Counted from the first letter of the stretch, positions 1 through 9,143 are shown. The stretch: DNA of 27,453 nt from Burkholderiales bacterium (GCA_005800405.1 SYFN01000080.1:1-27453); one strand, 5' to 3'. The notes: a model not told the origin generated them from the letters alone. A program made the numbers and translations.

Positions 1-568
<568 letters not shown>

Positions 569-709
569 TTCCATACGCATGTGTGACCGCTGCCCGCCAA
601 CATTTTGCGGACAGTCTTCACCGCGATGCGTGAGTTCCGATTTGCGGGTGTCAGTGATTGTGCTGCACTCTCAGATTTTCCATTCCGCCGGTACTAAAGT
701 CTCGCCTTG

Positions 710-1633
710 ATGGAATACAGTCCGCCGCCACTCTTCAAGCAAGGTGCTTCGGCACGCGCGAAGATGATGTTCTTTGCATTGATTGCGGTCGCTCTGCTCA
801 TGGCGGATTCACGATTCCGTGCGCTTGGCGTGATGCGCCAAGCCATAGGCACGGCGTTGTATCCCCTGCAAATTGTCGCTATGCTGCCCCGAGACGCCTT
901 CTTCGCTTTAACGGACTACTTTGCTTCACTAACCCGTCTGCAAAATGACAATGCGCGCATGCTAGAGCAGCAGGTGCTCAACGCGCAGCAATTGCAGCAG
1001 AACGCGCAGCTGCTGGTTGAGAACACACATCTGCGCAAGCTGCTCGATGCCTCAGACCGCCTCCAGCTCAAAACCCTGATGAGCGAGATTCTCTACGACG
1101 CTCGAGATCCCTTCTCACGCAAGATTACGATCGATCGCGGTCAGTCGCACGGCATACAGCCGGGGCAACCCGCCATTGATGACCTGGGCGTGATTGGTCA
1201 GGTGACCCGTATATTTCCGTTTTACTCTGAGGTGACGCTATTGACGGACAAAGACCACGCGATACCTGTTCAGGTATTGCGCAGTGGTGTGCGTAGCGTT
1301 GCGTACGGCCGCGGTCAGTCCGGAGTACTCGAATTGCGTTTTATGGCGTCCAATGCGGACATTCGCAAAGGCGATGTGCTCACCACGTCAGGTATTGACG
1401 GTGTATATCCCCCCGGACTGTCGGTTGCAACGGTGATCAGCGTCGATACCCAGACCTCGGATGCCTTCGCACGTATCTTGTGTCAGCCGATTGCAGGTGT
1501 CTCTCGACATCGGCAAGTGCTCATACTGCTTGCGGAGAACAGTCAGCCAACGCCACCTGCTGCAGAGAATTTACTGCAACCCGAATTACGCAGCAAGCAC
1601 CCACGCAAAGATGCGACGGAGACGAAGCAATGA
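710..1633 (+). CDS. mreC: Rod shape-determining protein MreC
   Basis: Periplasmic scaffold of the elongasome that links MreB to PBP2 and RodA. The 307-residue product has a short cytoplasmic N-terminus beginning MEYSPPPLFKQG (typical of betaproteobacterial MreC), one membrane segment at about residues 18-35, a Gln/Leu-rich coiled coil at about 75-120, and the MreC beta-domain region containing ITIDRGQSHGIQPGQP. The tail is polar and Pro-rich. I chose the ATG at 710, because the in-frame TTG one codon upstream is less likely and family members begin M-(D/E)-Y-S-P-P-P-L-F. The stop codon overlaps the mreD start, so the two are probably translationally coupled. Confidence 0.96.
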   Translation: MEYSPPPLFKQGASARAKMMFFALIAVALLMADSRFRALGVMRQAIGTALYPLQIVAMLPRDAFFALTDYFASLTRLQNDNARMLEQQVLNAQQLQQNAQLLVENTHLRKLLDASDRLQLKTLMSEILYDARDPFSRKITIDRGQSHGIQPGQPAIDDLGVIGQVTRIFPFYSEVTLLTDKDHAIPVQVLRSGVRSVAYGRGQSGVLELRFMASNADIRKGDVLTTSGIDGVYPPGLSVATVISVDTQTSDAFARILCQPIAGVSRHRQVLILLAENSQPTPPAAENLLQPELRSKHPRKDATETKQ

Positions 1634-2142
1634 TTGATCGTGACCACATTCTTTTGCCGGTTAATCCTGCATTCATTGCATTTAGCTTGATCGCGGCATT
1701 TTTCATGAATCTTTTCCCCTGGGGCAGCTGGGGTTGGGTACCTGATTTCGTCGCATTGACGCTGGTTTTCTGGAGCATTTATCAGCCGCCCAAAGTAGGT
1801 ATCGGCATTGCGTTCCTGATGGGACTGGTGATGGACGTCCATAGTGCATCCCTACTGGGCGAAAACGCGCTGGCTTACACGCTGCTATCGTATTTTGCGA
1901 TTACCATTCACCGCCGCGTGCTGTGGTTCCGACCTTCGGTGCAGGCGCTGCATGTTTTACCACTGCTGATCGTTATGCAGATTGTGCAGATGCTGATTCA
2001 GCTGGGCGTCACCGGTAATTTTCCCGGCTGGTTATATTTTACCCAGAGCATTATAGCCACCTTGATCTGGCCTATTGTCTGCTGGTTACTGCTTGCACCG
2101 CAGCGGCGCGCGGTCGACCGTGATGAAACGCGACCGATCTGA
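1630..2142 (+). CDS. mreD: Rod shape-determining protein MreD
   Basis: Small inner-membrane partner of MreC in the elongation complex. The 170-residue protein is almost wholly hydrophobic, with about five membrane segments. It begins MIDRDHILLPVNPAFIAFSL, and LMGLVMDVHSASLLGENAL is a family-like loop. The start is the ATG at 1630, which overlaps the mreC stop as ATGA; an open frame running upstream to 1480 lies inside mreC and is not needed. Length matches the family (about 160-170 residues). mrdA follows after 57 bases. Confidence 0.93.
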   Translation: MIDRDHILLPVNPAFIAFSLIAAFFMNLFPWGSWGWVPDFVALTLVFWSIYQPPKVGIGIAFLMGLVMDVHSASLLGENALAYTLLSYFAITIHRRVLWFRPSVQALHVLPLLIVMQIVQMLIQLGVTGNFPGWLYFTQSIIATLIWPIVCWLLLAPQRRAVDRDETRPI

Positions 2143-2199
2143 TGACCTACCCGATTTTTCATCTAATCCTGTTCGACAGGTTGAATTCAGCCAGACCCC

Positions 2200-4173
2200 A
2201 TGAATGAAATTAAAGACACTGAACGCGAGCTGCAGCTATTTAGATTACGTCTGTCGGTAGCGGGTTTGGTGGTTTTCATCTGCTTTAGCCTGTTGATGCT
2301 GCGGTTTTTATGGCTGCAGGCGGTACGGCACAGTAAATACGCAGAGCGGGCTGAAAGTAACCGTATTTCAGTGGTTCCGGCAGTACCCAATCGTGGTTTG
2401 ATCATTGACCGCAACAGTGTTGTTCTTGCCCGTAACTACTCTGCCTACACGCTGGAAATCACCCCGGCAAAGCTTGACCGTGCTCTCGATACCGTCATCG
2501 ATGAACTTTCGCAGCTGGTGGATATCCAGTCCAAGGATCGCAAGCGCTTTCGACGGCTGATGGAAGAGTCCAAGACCTTCGAAAGCCTGCCCATTCGCAC
2601 TCGGCTGACGGACGAAGAAGTCGCGCGGTTTGCTGCTCAGCGCTATCGCTTCCCCGGTGTCGATATACAGGCCCGCTTGTTCCGTCAGTATCCTTTGGGC
2701 CAGACAGCTTCGCACATGATTGGGTATATCGGTCGTGTAAACAAGAAAGAGGCTGAGCGCCTTGAGGCCAGTGAAGATGCAGCCAATTATCGTGGCACCG
2801 AATACATCGGCAAAGAGGGTATAGAAAAAAGTTACGAGAAACATCTGCACGGTATCACCGGCTATGACGAAATCGAAGTGTCGGCCGGTGGGCGTGCGAA
2901 TCGTACGTTATCGCGCACAGCGCCGACACCCGGTAACAACCTGATCCTTTCGGTGGATATCGAACTGCAGAAAATTGTGGAAAAGGCCTTTGGCGATCGC
3001 CGTGGTGCTCTGGTCGCAATTGAACCCGAGACAGGGGATATTCTCGCCTATGTCTCCATGCCGACCTATGACCCGAATCTGTTCGTCGAAGGAATTGATG
3101 CAAAAAGCTGGGAAGAGCTCAATACCTCGCTCGACAAGCCCCTACTCAATCGCGCGCTGATCGGTAGCTATCCACCGGGCTCTACCTTCAAACCTTACAT
3201 GGCGCTGGCCTCACTCGAATTGGGCAAGCGCACGCCGGAGTTCGCGATTTTCGACCCGGGCTACTTCATGTTTGGTAACAATCGCTTTCGCGACGACAAA
3301 GAAGGTGGACACGGGCGCGTTGACATGTACAAGTCGATTGTTCAGTCGTGCAATACGTATTACTACGTGCTTGCCAACGATCTCGGCATTGATGCGATTC
3401 ACGACTTCATGAAGCCTTTCGGTTTTGGTCAGCTCACGGGTATTGATCTGGAAAACGAGCGTCGCGGGGTGCTGCCATCGCAGGAGTGGAAACGCACCAG
3501 TTACAAACGACCCGAGATGCAGAAATGGTATGCGGGTGAAACGATTTCCGTGGGTATTGGGCAGGGCTATAACTCCTTTACCCCGCTTCAGCTCGCGCAT
3601 GCGGTTGCCAATCTGAGTAATAACGGGGTGGTCATGAAACCACACCTGGTCAAAATGATCGAGAACGGCACAACCAAAGCAAGAAAACTGACCGTCCCCA
3701 AGGAGAGCTATCGTATCCAGCTCAAGCCGGAGAACATCGAGATCATCAAGCAGGCGATGATAGGCGTGACCAAAGAGGGAACCTCAGCGCGATCTTTTGC
3801 AAACGCGCCTTACAGCTCAGGCGGTAAAACGGGAACCGCACAAGCAGCAGCCATGAGCAAGAATGTGAAATACGACGCCAGCAAGATTGCAGAAAGGCTC
3901 CGCGATCACTCGCTATATATTGCTTTTGCACCCGCGGACAAGCCCAAGATTGCGTTGGCGGTAATTGTGGAAAATGCGGGTTTTGGCGCTGCCGCAGCGG
4001 CACCGATTGCGCGCATGGCGATGGACTATTATTTGACAGGCAAGCGACCAGATGAGCCTCCGCCCAAGCCAAAAACCAAAGATGCAGCGCCGGCTGAAAT
4101 GACTCAGGCGCCAAAGCCTGCAACTGTACCTCCCGCGCCAGCCACCACGACCTCGCCCGGGAGAGCCAATTGA
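2200..4173 (+). CDS. mrdA: Penicillin-binding protein 2 (peptidoglycan D,D-transpeptidase)
   Basis: Class B penicillin-binding protein that cross-links new peptidoglycan during cell elongation, working with the glycosyltransferase RodA. The 657-residue protein has an N-terminal membrane anchor at about residues 22-45, a dimerisation/pedestal region starting near NRGLIIDRNSVVLARN, and a C-terminal transpeptidase domain. Catalytic motifs are visible: S328-T-F-K331 (in PPGSTFKP), S383-C-N385 and K543-T-G545. After about residue 610 comes a low-complexity tail rich in Pro, Ala, Lys and Thr that is not part of the enzyme. The TGA stop overlaps the TTG start of rodA, as expected for a coupled pair. 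Confidence 0.97.
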   Translation: MNEIKDTERELQLFRLRLSVAGLVVFICFSLLMLRFLWLQAVRHSKYAERAESNRISVVPAVPNRGLIIDRNSVVLARNYSAYTLEITPAKLDRALDTVIDELSQLVDIQSKDRKRFRRLMEESKTFESLPIRTRLTDEEVARFAAQRYRFPGVDIQARLFRQYPLGQTASHMIGYIGRVNKKEAERLEASEDAANYRGTEYIGKEGIEKSYEKHLHGITGYDEIEVSAGGRANRTLSRTAPTPGNNLILSVDIELQKIVEKAFGDRRGALVAIEPETGDILAYVSMPTYDPNLFVEGIDAKSWEELNTSLDKPLLNRALIGSYPPGSTFKPYMALASLELGKRTPEFAIFDPGYFMFGNNRFRDDKEGGHGRVDMYKSIVQSCNTYYYVLANDLGIDAIHDFMKPFGFGQLTGIDLENERRGVLPSQEWKRTSYKRPEMQKWYAGETISVGIGQGYNSFTPLQLAHAVANLSNNGVVMKPHLVKMIENGTTKARKLTVPKESYRIQLKPENIEIIKQAMIGVTKEGTSARSFANAPYSSGGKTGTAQAAAMSKNVKYDASKIAERLRDHSLYIAFAPADKPKIALAVIVENAGFGAAAAAPIARMAMDYYLTGKRPDEPPPKPKTKDAAPAEMTQAPKPATVPPAPATTTSPGRAN

Positions 4174-5291
4174 TCTCATTCTTGGATAACAGCCGTTTTC
4201 AGGTGATCAATCAGGTCCGGCGTCGCTTTTTCATTTTTGACCGTACGCTGACCATCATCTTGAGTCTCATTCTTTTTCTGGGATGTCTTGCTGTCTACTC
4301 AGCCGGAATGGATTTTCCCGGTCGTTTCGAGGGACACGTGCGTAACATTGCTGTGGGCATTGCGGTGATGTGGATTGCTGCGGTGTTGCCGCCGCAGACA
4401 CTCATGCGCCTTGCGGTGCCTATTTACCTGGCCGGTGTTGCCTTGCTGGTCGCCGTCGCGTTATTCGGATTGATCAAGAACGGCGCACGTCGCTGGATCA
4501 ATATTGGCTTCATCATTCAGCCTTCAGAAATCATGAAGCTGGCACTACCTCTGATGCTGGCTTGGTACTTTCAAAAACGTGAAGGCATGATTCGATGGAG
4601 GGACTTTCTCTTTGCCGGCATCCTTCTCGCCATCCCGGTCGGGCTGATTGTGCGCCAGCCTGATCTGGGGACTTCCTTGCTGGTGACTTCGGCGGGATTT
4701 TTTGTGATCTTCCTCGCTGGTCTATCGTGGCGCCTGATCATTGGTCTGGTCATCGCCGGCCTCGCCAGTCTGCCGCTGGTCTGGACACTCATGCATGATT
4801 ATCAGCGTAATCGAATCATAACATTGCTGGATCCGACTTCGGATCCGCTGGGAAAAGGTTTTCACATTATTCAGTCTACTATCGCGATCGGTTCTGGCGG
4901 ACTGATCGGCAAAGGATGGCTCAATGGCACGCAGTCTCATCTTGAATTCATTCCTGAACGTACCACAGACTTTATTTTTGCTGTGTTCTCCGAAGAATTC
5001 GGGTTGCTGGGTAATGGTGTTTTGCTTGTGCTGTATCTGTTATTGATTGGTCGCGGCCTGATCATTGCAGCGAATGCACCGATACTTTTTTCGCGCCTGC
5101 TGGCAGGTGCACTGACCTTATCGATATTTACCTATGTCTTTGTGAATATGGGGATGGTCAGCGGAATTTTGCCGGTGGTTGGTGTGCCAATGCCCTTCGT
5201 TAGTTATGGCGGCACTGCCTTTGTAACACTCAGCCTGGGTGTGGGTACCCTGATGAGTATTCAACGGAATCGAAAACTGGTTCAGACCTGA
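4170..5291 (+). CDS. rodA: Peptidoglycan glycosyltransferase RodA
   Basis: SEDS-family glycosyltransferase that polymerises lipid II into glycan strands with PBP2 during elongation. The 373 residues (family about 370) form about ten membrane segments. Family signatures are IIQPSEIMKLALPLMLAWYF, RQPDLGTSLL, FIPERTTDFIFAVFSEE and, near the end, VPMPFVSYGG. The start is taken as the TTG at 4170, which overlaps the mrdA stop and yields the family-like N-terminus MISFLDNSRF; no ATG gives a better fit. The overlap and unusual start codon suggest coupling to mrdA translation. Confidence 0.96.
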   Translation: MISFLDNSRFQVINQVRRRFFIFDRTLTIILSLILFLGCLAVYSAGMDFPGRFEGHVRNIAVGIAVMWIAAVLPPQTLMRLAVPIYLAGVALLVAVALFGLIKNGARRWINIGFIIQPSEIMKLALPLMLAWYFQKREGMIRWRDFLFAGILLAIPVGLIVRQPDLGTSLLVTSAGFFVIFLAGLSWRLIIGLVIAGLASLPLVWTLMHDYQRNRIITLLDPTSDPLGKGFHIIQSTIAIGSGGLIGKGWLNGTQSHLEFIPERTTDFIFAVFSEEFGLLGNGVLLVLYLLLIGRGLIIAANAPILFSRLLAGALTLSIFTYVFVNMGMVSGILPVVGVPMPFVSYGGTAFVTLSLGVGTLMSIQRNRKLVQT

Positions 5292-5349
5292 CTTGAACAT
5301 GCAAGGGCATCTGCACTCGATCTGTTTTTCGTACTTGTACGGATGCACT

Positions 5350-6369
5350 ATGCGATTACTGTTGTTAGCAACGACGCTGCTTGCTTGCTGCACCACAATC
5401 GATTTATCGGAATCAATCAATACTGATCGCGGCGCACCGGTCGTTCGGAAGCGGCCCGCTGAAAAGATTGCATCAGAAGATTCAGCCGAAAAGATGACCA
5501 GCGTAGCCCCACCGCTGGCGCAAGCTCCGTCCAAATCAACAGCTAAAAAACCCGGCGGCTACTACCAGGACGACGGACCTGAGGACCGTATTCCGGATGG
5601 CTTGCTGGATACGCCCGATGCCGAGCCCCGTATCGAGCCTTTTGCCAAGGGGCCAAGCCGACCCTATACGATTTTCGACCAGACTTATGTGCCTATCACT
5701 GACAATCGACCCTTTGTACAGCGCGGCGTAGGGAGCTGGTACGGTAAAAAGTTTCACGGGCAGCGTACTGCATCCGGTGAAATCTATGACATGTACAAGA
5801 TGACGGCGGCGCATCCGACGCTGCCGATACCTTCGTATGCGCGCGTCACCAACTTGCGCAATGGAAAACAAGTCATTGTTCGGATCAATGACCGTGGCCC
5901 ATTTCATTCTTCGCGCATTATTGACCTCTCGTATACCGCCGCATTGAAGCTCGGTTATGTGCAGAATGGTAGTTCAGAGCTGGAAATCGAGCGGCTTCTA
6001 CCGGAAGAAATCAGGCGCATGCAAGCCTCGCGCCGTCAAGATGCCGGAGTTGCATCCAACCCCAACGGGGCTGATGAAATCGATACGATTAATCGTCCGA
6101 TTAACCCCCCAGGATCGTCTGCCGTGGCAGCGGAGCCAGGCGGATTTTTCCTGCAGTTCGGCGCCTTTTCGCAGCTACAGAATGCGGTATCCATGCGCGA
6201 GCGTTTGCTATCCACATGGCCACAGGACTTGCCTCCCCCGGAGGTCGTATATAGTCCGGGACTGTATCGTCTGCACAGCGGCCCGTTCACGACGCGCGAT
6301 CTGGCCGACCGGGCTGTGAAAGCTTTGAAGTCCTCGGTGCAGCTGCAGACCACGATTGTGCAGAAATAG
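5350..6369 (+). CDS. rlpA: RlpA-type septal ring lytic transglycosylase, lipoprotein
   Basis: Outer-membrane lipoprotein that in relatives cleaves denuded glycan strands at the septum. From the ATG at 5350 the 339-residue product begins with a short lipoprotein signal, MRLLLLATTLLAC, with Cys12 as the likely lipidated residue; upstream in-frame starts would bury this signal. A variable linker is followed by the double-psi beta-barrel domain at about residues 120-215 (GVGSWYGKKFHGQRTASGE, then RINDRGPFHSSRIIDLSYTA, with the conserved Asp-Arg-Gly). A SPOR domain at about 260-339 (FFLQFGAFSQLQNA, YRLHSGPF) should bind septal glycan. It follows rodA by 58 bases. Its stop lies one base from the rsmI stop on the other strand. 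Confidence 0.92.
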   Translation: MRLLLLATTLLACCTTIDLSESINTDRGAPVVRKRPAEKIASEDSAEKMTSVAPPLAQAPSKSTAKKPGGYYQDDGPEDRIPDGLLDTPDAEPRIEPFAKGPSRPYTIFDQTYVPITDNRPFVQRGVGSWYGKKFHGQRTASGEIYDMYKMTAAHPTLPIPSYARVTNLRNGKQVIVRINDRGPFHSSRIIDLSYTAALKLGYVQNGSSELEIERLLPEEIRRMQASRRQDAGVASNPNGADEIDTINRPINPPGSSAVAAEPGGFFLQFGAFSQLQNAVSMRERLLSTWPQDLPPPEVVYSPGLYRLHSGPFTTRDLADRAVKALKSSVQLQTTIVQK

Positions 6370-6370
6370 C

Positions 6371-7288
6371 TCAGGAAGATCGAGGCGTTCGAGTGAGCGC
6401 CAGATCGTAGAGCTGATTTTTCTTCATACCAGTAATGCGCGACGCCAGCGCGGCCGCCTGACTGACGCTGCACGCTTCAAGCAGAATGTCGAGCACACGT
6501 ATTGCGTCATCGAGCCTATCGTTATCACCCGCATTAGCGGCTTCGATCAACACAACAAACTCACCACGCTGGTGATTGGAATCCGAGGCCAGCCACTGCG
6601 GAGCCTCCGACACTGGACATCGGTGTATTTGTTCGAAAACTTTGGACAATTCACGACCAATCACTACTTGCCGGCTTGGTTCGAAAACGCGAGCCATGAC
6701 AGCGATCGTATCTGCTATGCGGTGTGGCGCTTCGTAAAACACCAGCGTTGCCAAGGAATATTGCACGGAACGCAGGACGGTTTCGCGCTGCTTTTCGCGT
6801 GCTGGCAAGAAACCAACGAAGTAAAACTGATCACCGATCAGGCCTGAGACGGACAGCGCAGCAACAGCTGCAGAAATTCCAGCGATCGGTATAATGCGCA
6901 AGCCGGCTGTTATTACCGCATCGACGATGCGCGCCCCGGGATCTGAAATCGTAGGTGTACCAGCATCCGAGACCAAGGCGACGCGCTCCCCTGCCTTCAG
7001 GCGATGAATAATTTTTTCTGCTACTTCCCTTTCATTGTGCTGGTGTGCAGATAACAGGGGCTTATCGATATCCAGGCGAGCTAGCAATTGACCCGTCTTG
7101 CGCGTATCTTCGCAGGCAATTGCAGAACACAGCGAAAGCGCTTTCAGTGCGCGCAGACTGATATCACCCATATTTCCGATCGGTGTGGCCACTACATATA
7201 ATGCGCCGTCCGGAAAACTTTGCTGCTCGATCTCTGCGGCGAGTGCAGTGATTCTTGCGATGAAAGTAGCGTTAGCCGACGGATCCAT
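6371..7288 (-). CDS. rsmI: 16S rRNA (cytidine(1402)-2'-O)-methyltransferase RsmI
   Basis: SAM-dependent methyltransferase that 2'-O-methylates C1402 in the decoding centre of 16S rRNA. The sequence shows the tetrapyrrole-methylase fold: ALYVVATPIGNMGDISLRAL, then CEDTRKTGQLL, VSDAGTPTISDPG, GLIGDQFYFVGFLP and FYEAPHRI. I use the ATG at 7288 (305 residues; relatives about 285-290). An in-frame TTG at 7357 would add 23 unconserved residues and lies on top of a likely -10 box. It is convergent with rlpA and divergent from yraN, which repeats the enterobacterial rsmI/yraN/diaA/yraP neighbourhood without lpoA. Confidence 0.95.
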   Translation of the reverse strand: MDPSANATFIARITALAAEIEQQSFPDGALYVVATPIGNMGDISLRALKALSLCSAIACEDTRKTGQLLARLDIDKPLLSAHQHNEREVAEKIIHRLKAGERVALVSDAGTPTISDPGARIVDAVITAGLRIIPIAGISAAVAALSVSGLIGDQFYFVGFLPAREKQRETVLRSVQYSLATLVFYEAPHRIADTIAVMARVFEPSRQVVIGRELSKVFEQIHRCPVSEAPQWLASDSNHQRGEFVVLIEAANAGDNDRLDDAIRVLDILLEACSVSQAAALASRITGMKKNQLYDLALTRTPRSS

Positions 7289-7347
7289 GGAAGGTAAGGT
7301 CTGTAAAATGACTGAAACTTTGAGGATTGGTCGAATCCGAAATAGCC

Positions 7348-7358
7348 TATTGTACAAA
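7348..7358 (-). promoter_or_regulatory. Possible -10 region for rsmI
   Basis: On the minus strand TACAAT (five of six consensus bases) is followed by AGGC. It would start transcription about 55 bases before the rsmI ATG at 7288. It overlaps the perfect palindrome TTGTACAA at 7350-7357 in the divergent rsmI/yraN region. No good -35 hexamer is seen at the right distance, so this is tentative. Confidence 0.3.
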
Positions 7359-7368
7359 AGTGTTTGCC

Positions 7369-7758
7369 ATGAAGCTCATTACAATGCCAGCGACGCCTGA
7401 CGCTCGACGGCCGACGTCAGTAGCGCTCGGCCGAGATGCCGAAGCCCAAGCACCGAGTTTTCTTCTACAGCAGGGACTCACGCTGATCGAAAAAATTTTC
7501 CGCTGCCCTACAGGCGAAATTGATTTAATCATGCAAGATGCGCATATGCTGGTTTTTATCGAAGTCCGCTCACGAAAAGATCGGCGTTTTGGCGGCGCTG
7601 CGGCCAGTGTAGGTCCCGTCAAACAGCGACGCCTGTGGCGCAATGCAGCTTTCTATCTGCTCAGATTTCGACAGCCACCTGCCTGCCGTTTTGATCTTGT
7701 CGCGATCGAAGCAGATGATTTTTGCTGGATGAAAAACATACGCCTGTCGGGTTCCTGA
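7369..7758 (+). CDS. yraN: UPF0102 family protein YraN
   Basis: Member of the UPF0102/YraN family, which has a predicted endonuclease-like (Holliday-junction resolvase-like) fold but no firmly established role. From the ATG at 7369 the product is 129 residues. Family signatures are GRDAEAQAPSFLLQQGL near the start, the core PTGEIDLIMQD, then MLVFIEVRSRKDRRFGG, with the Glu-Ile-Asp ... Glu-Val-(K/R)-x-R pattern of PD-(D/E)xK-like folds. Another ATG at 7384 is also possible; neither has an obvious ribosome-binding site. It is the first gene of a run with the SIS protein and dolP. Confidence 0.88.
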   Translation: MKLITMPATPDARRPTSVALGRDAEAQAPSFLLQQGLTLIEKIFRCPTGEIDLIMQDAHMLVFIEVRSRKDRRFGGAAASVGPVKQRRLWRNAAFYLLRFRQPPACRFDLVAIEADDFCWMKNIRLSGS

Positions 7759-7811
7759 GCGATCGCGCGGCGCCTCCCAAAGCCTTGCAAGCTCGCGGGA
7801 CAACTTCCTCT

Positions 7812-7817
7812 TATAAT
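7812..7817 (+). promoter_or_regulatory. Candidate -10 box ahead of the SIS-domain gene
   Basis: An exact TATAAT lies only ten bases before the ATG at 7828. If used, the transcript would begin about four bases before the start codon or at it, giving a leaderless or nearly leaderless message. No convincing -35 hexamer is present at 16-18 bases; TTGCAA lies about 21 bases upstream. Confidence 0.35.
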
Positions 7818-7827
7818 CTTTGTCAAG

Positions 7828-8421
7828 ATGAATAAGCAACGCATTATTGGACATTTCAATGAAAGTGCCGAACTAAAGATTCAGGCAGCTGCCGAGCTTG
7901 CGCATCCGATTGCGGAAGCCATCGAGCTGATGTTTTCGGGCCTTTCGAATGGCAATCGCATTTTAGCTTGTGGCAATGGCGGTTCTGCAGCACATGCGCA
8001 GCATTTTGCTGCTGGCTTGGTCGGTCGTTTCGAGCGTGAGCGCCTGCCGCTGCCAGCGCTGGCGTTGTCAACGGACCCCGCGATACTCACTGCGATTGGC
8101 AATGATTACAGTTTTGCAGAGATTTTTTCCAAACAGGTGCAGGCTTATGGACAGTCCGGCGATGTTCTTTTGGCGATCTCGACTTCGGGTAATTCTGCGA
8201 ATGTCGTTGCTGCCATCGAGACTGCGCAAGAACGGGACATGCGTACCGTGGCCTTGACCGGCAAAGGTGGCGGCGCAATTGCTGGATTGCTGAGTGATGC
8301 CGACGTCCACATATGTGTGCCTGATTACCGCATGACCCGGATTCAGGAAATTCATTTATTAATTATTCATTGTCTTTGCGATGGCATTGATGTCGCACTT
8401 TTTGGAGGAGATGCGGAATGA
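7828..8421 (+). CDS. diaA: SIS-domain protein, DiaA-like (GmhA/phosphoheptose isomerase family)
   Basis: The 197-residue single SIS domain shows [30 protein letters not shown] and VALTGKGGG (sugar-phosphate-binding loops) and ends HCLCDGID. E. coli DiaA binds DnaA and stimulates replication initiation, while GmhA isomerises sedoheptulose 7-phosphate for LPS heptose. Overall wording ([31 protein letters not shown]) and the yraN/dolP neighbours match DiaA. The two glutamates after HFA in GmhA, one of them catalytic, are Ala-Gly here, as expected of DiaA. The His corresponding to GmhA H180 (IIHCLC) is retained, so some enzymatic function is not excluded. Its stop overlaps the dolP start. Confidence 0.85.
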   Translation: MNKQRIIGHFNESAELKIQAAAELAHPIAEAIELMFSGLSNGNRILACGNGGSAAHAQHFAAGLVGRFERERLPLPALALSTDPAILTAIGNDYSFAEIFSKQVQAYGQSGDVLLAISTSGNSANVVAAIETAQERDMRTVALTGKGGGAIAGLLSDADVHICVPDYRMTRIQEIHLLIIHCLCDGIDVALFGGDAE

Positions 8422-9143
8422 GATCAGTTTTTCAGGCGCGCGTGTACCGTGGTTTGTTCGCCCTTGTTATTGGCGCCACACTGCTGCTTAGCTTGCAGGC
8501 TTGTGTACCGCTGATGGTGGGTGGTACGGTCGTCGCCACAATTGTGGCGACCGACCGTCGCACGCTGGGTGCGCAAACCGACGATACCGCTATCGAGCTC
8601 AAGGTCGCGGGACGTTCGAGCAAGATCACCGGCGACAAAGGCCGGGTCTCTGTCGCCAGCTACAATCACGTCGTGCTGCTGACGGGTGAGGTGGCCGACG
8701 AAAAAATGAAGACTGAAGTACAGAAACAGGTCGAAACGATTCCCGGTATCAAATCGATAGAAAATGATTTGGTTATCGCGCCTGTCTCCAGCGTCGGCGT
8801 GCGTTCGAATGATGCACTTATCACTGGCAGAGTGAAAGCGGCGATCATCGACACGCATGATTTGTACGTCAATGCGTTCAAAGTGCATACCGATCGCAGT
8901 GTCGTCTATCTGATGGGCCGGGTGACCGAGCGCGAGGCGAAGCTGGCTGGCGAAGTGGCTCGTAATGCCGCGAGCAAGATCAGTAAAGTTGTCCTGCTGT
9001 TTGAATACATTGATGAAGATGAGGCCAAGAAGTTCGTCCCGAGACAGGCAAATAACAAGGAAAAGCCTGCGCCGGCACCGCCTAAAACGGATGACAACGG
9101 ACCAGCAAAACCCACGGCAGCCAGGGAGGCTTCGGAAAAATAG
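8418..9143 (+). CDS. dolP: BON-domain outer-membrane lipoprotein DolP (YraP)
   Basis: Lipoprotein with two BON domains; in E. coli DolP sits at the outer membrane and septum, supports envelope integrity and affects NlpD-dependent amidase activation. The 241 residues start with a lipoprotein signal ending LLLSLQAC, with Cys29 as lipid site, then a Gly/Val-rich stretch and the DolP-like [16 protein letters not shown]1 (about 50-115) includes [11 protein letters not shown]2 (about 125-190) includes [20 protein letters not shown], close to the E. coli protein. A Pro/Lys/Ala-rich tail of about 40 residues extends beyond BON2. The site GGAGGA at 8404-8409 is well placed, and the start overlaps the diaA stop as ATGA. 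Confidence 0.9.
   Translation: MRSVFQARVYRGLFALVIGATLLLSLQACVPLMVGGTVVATIVATDRRTLGAQTDDTAIELKVAGRSSKITGDKGRVSVASYNHVVLLTGEVADEKMKTEVQKQVETIPGIKSIENDLVIAPVSSVGVRSNDALITGRVKAAIIDTHDLYVNAFKVHTDRSVVYLMGRVTEREAKLAGEVARNAASKISKVVLLFEYIDEDEAKKFVPRQANNKEKPAPAPPKTDDNGPAKPTAAREASEK

Noticed and set aside
658..948. Open frame within the mreC region in another frame
   Set aside because: It overlaps mreC, which has clear family features, and its translation has no recognisable pattern.
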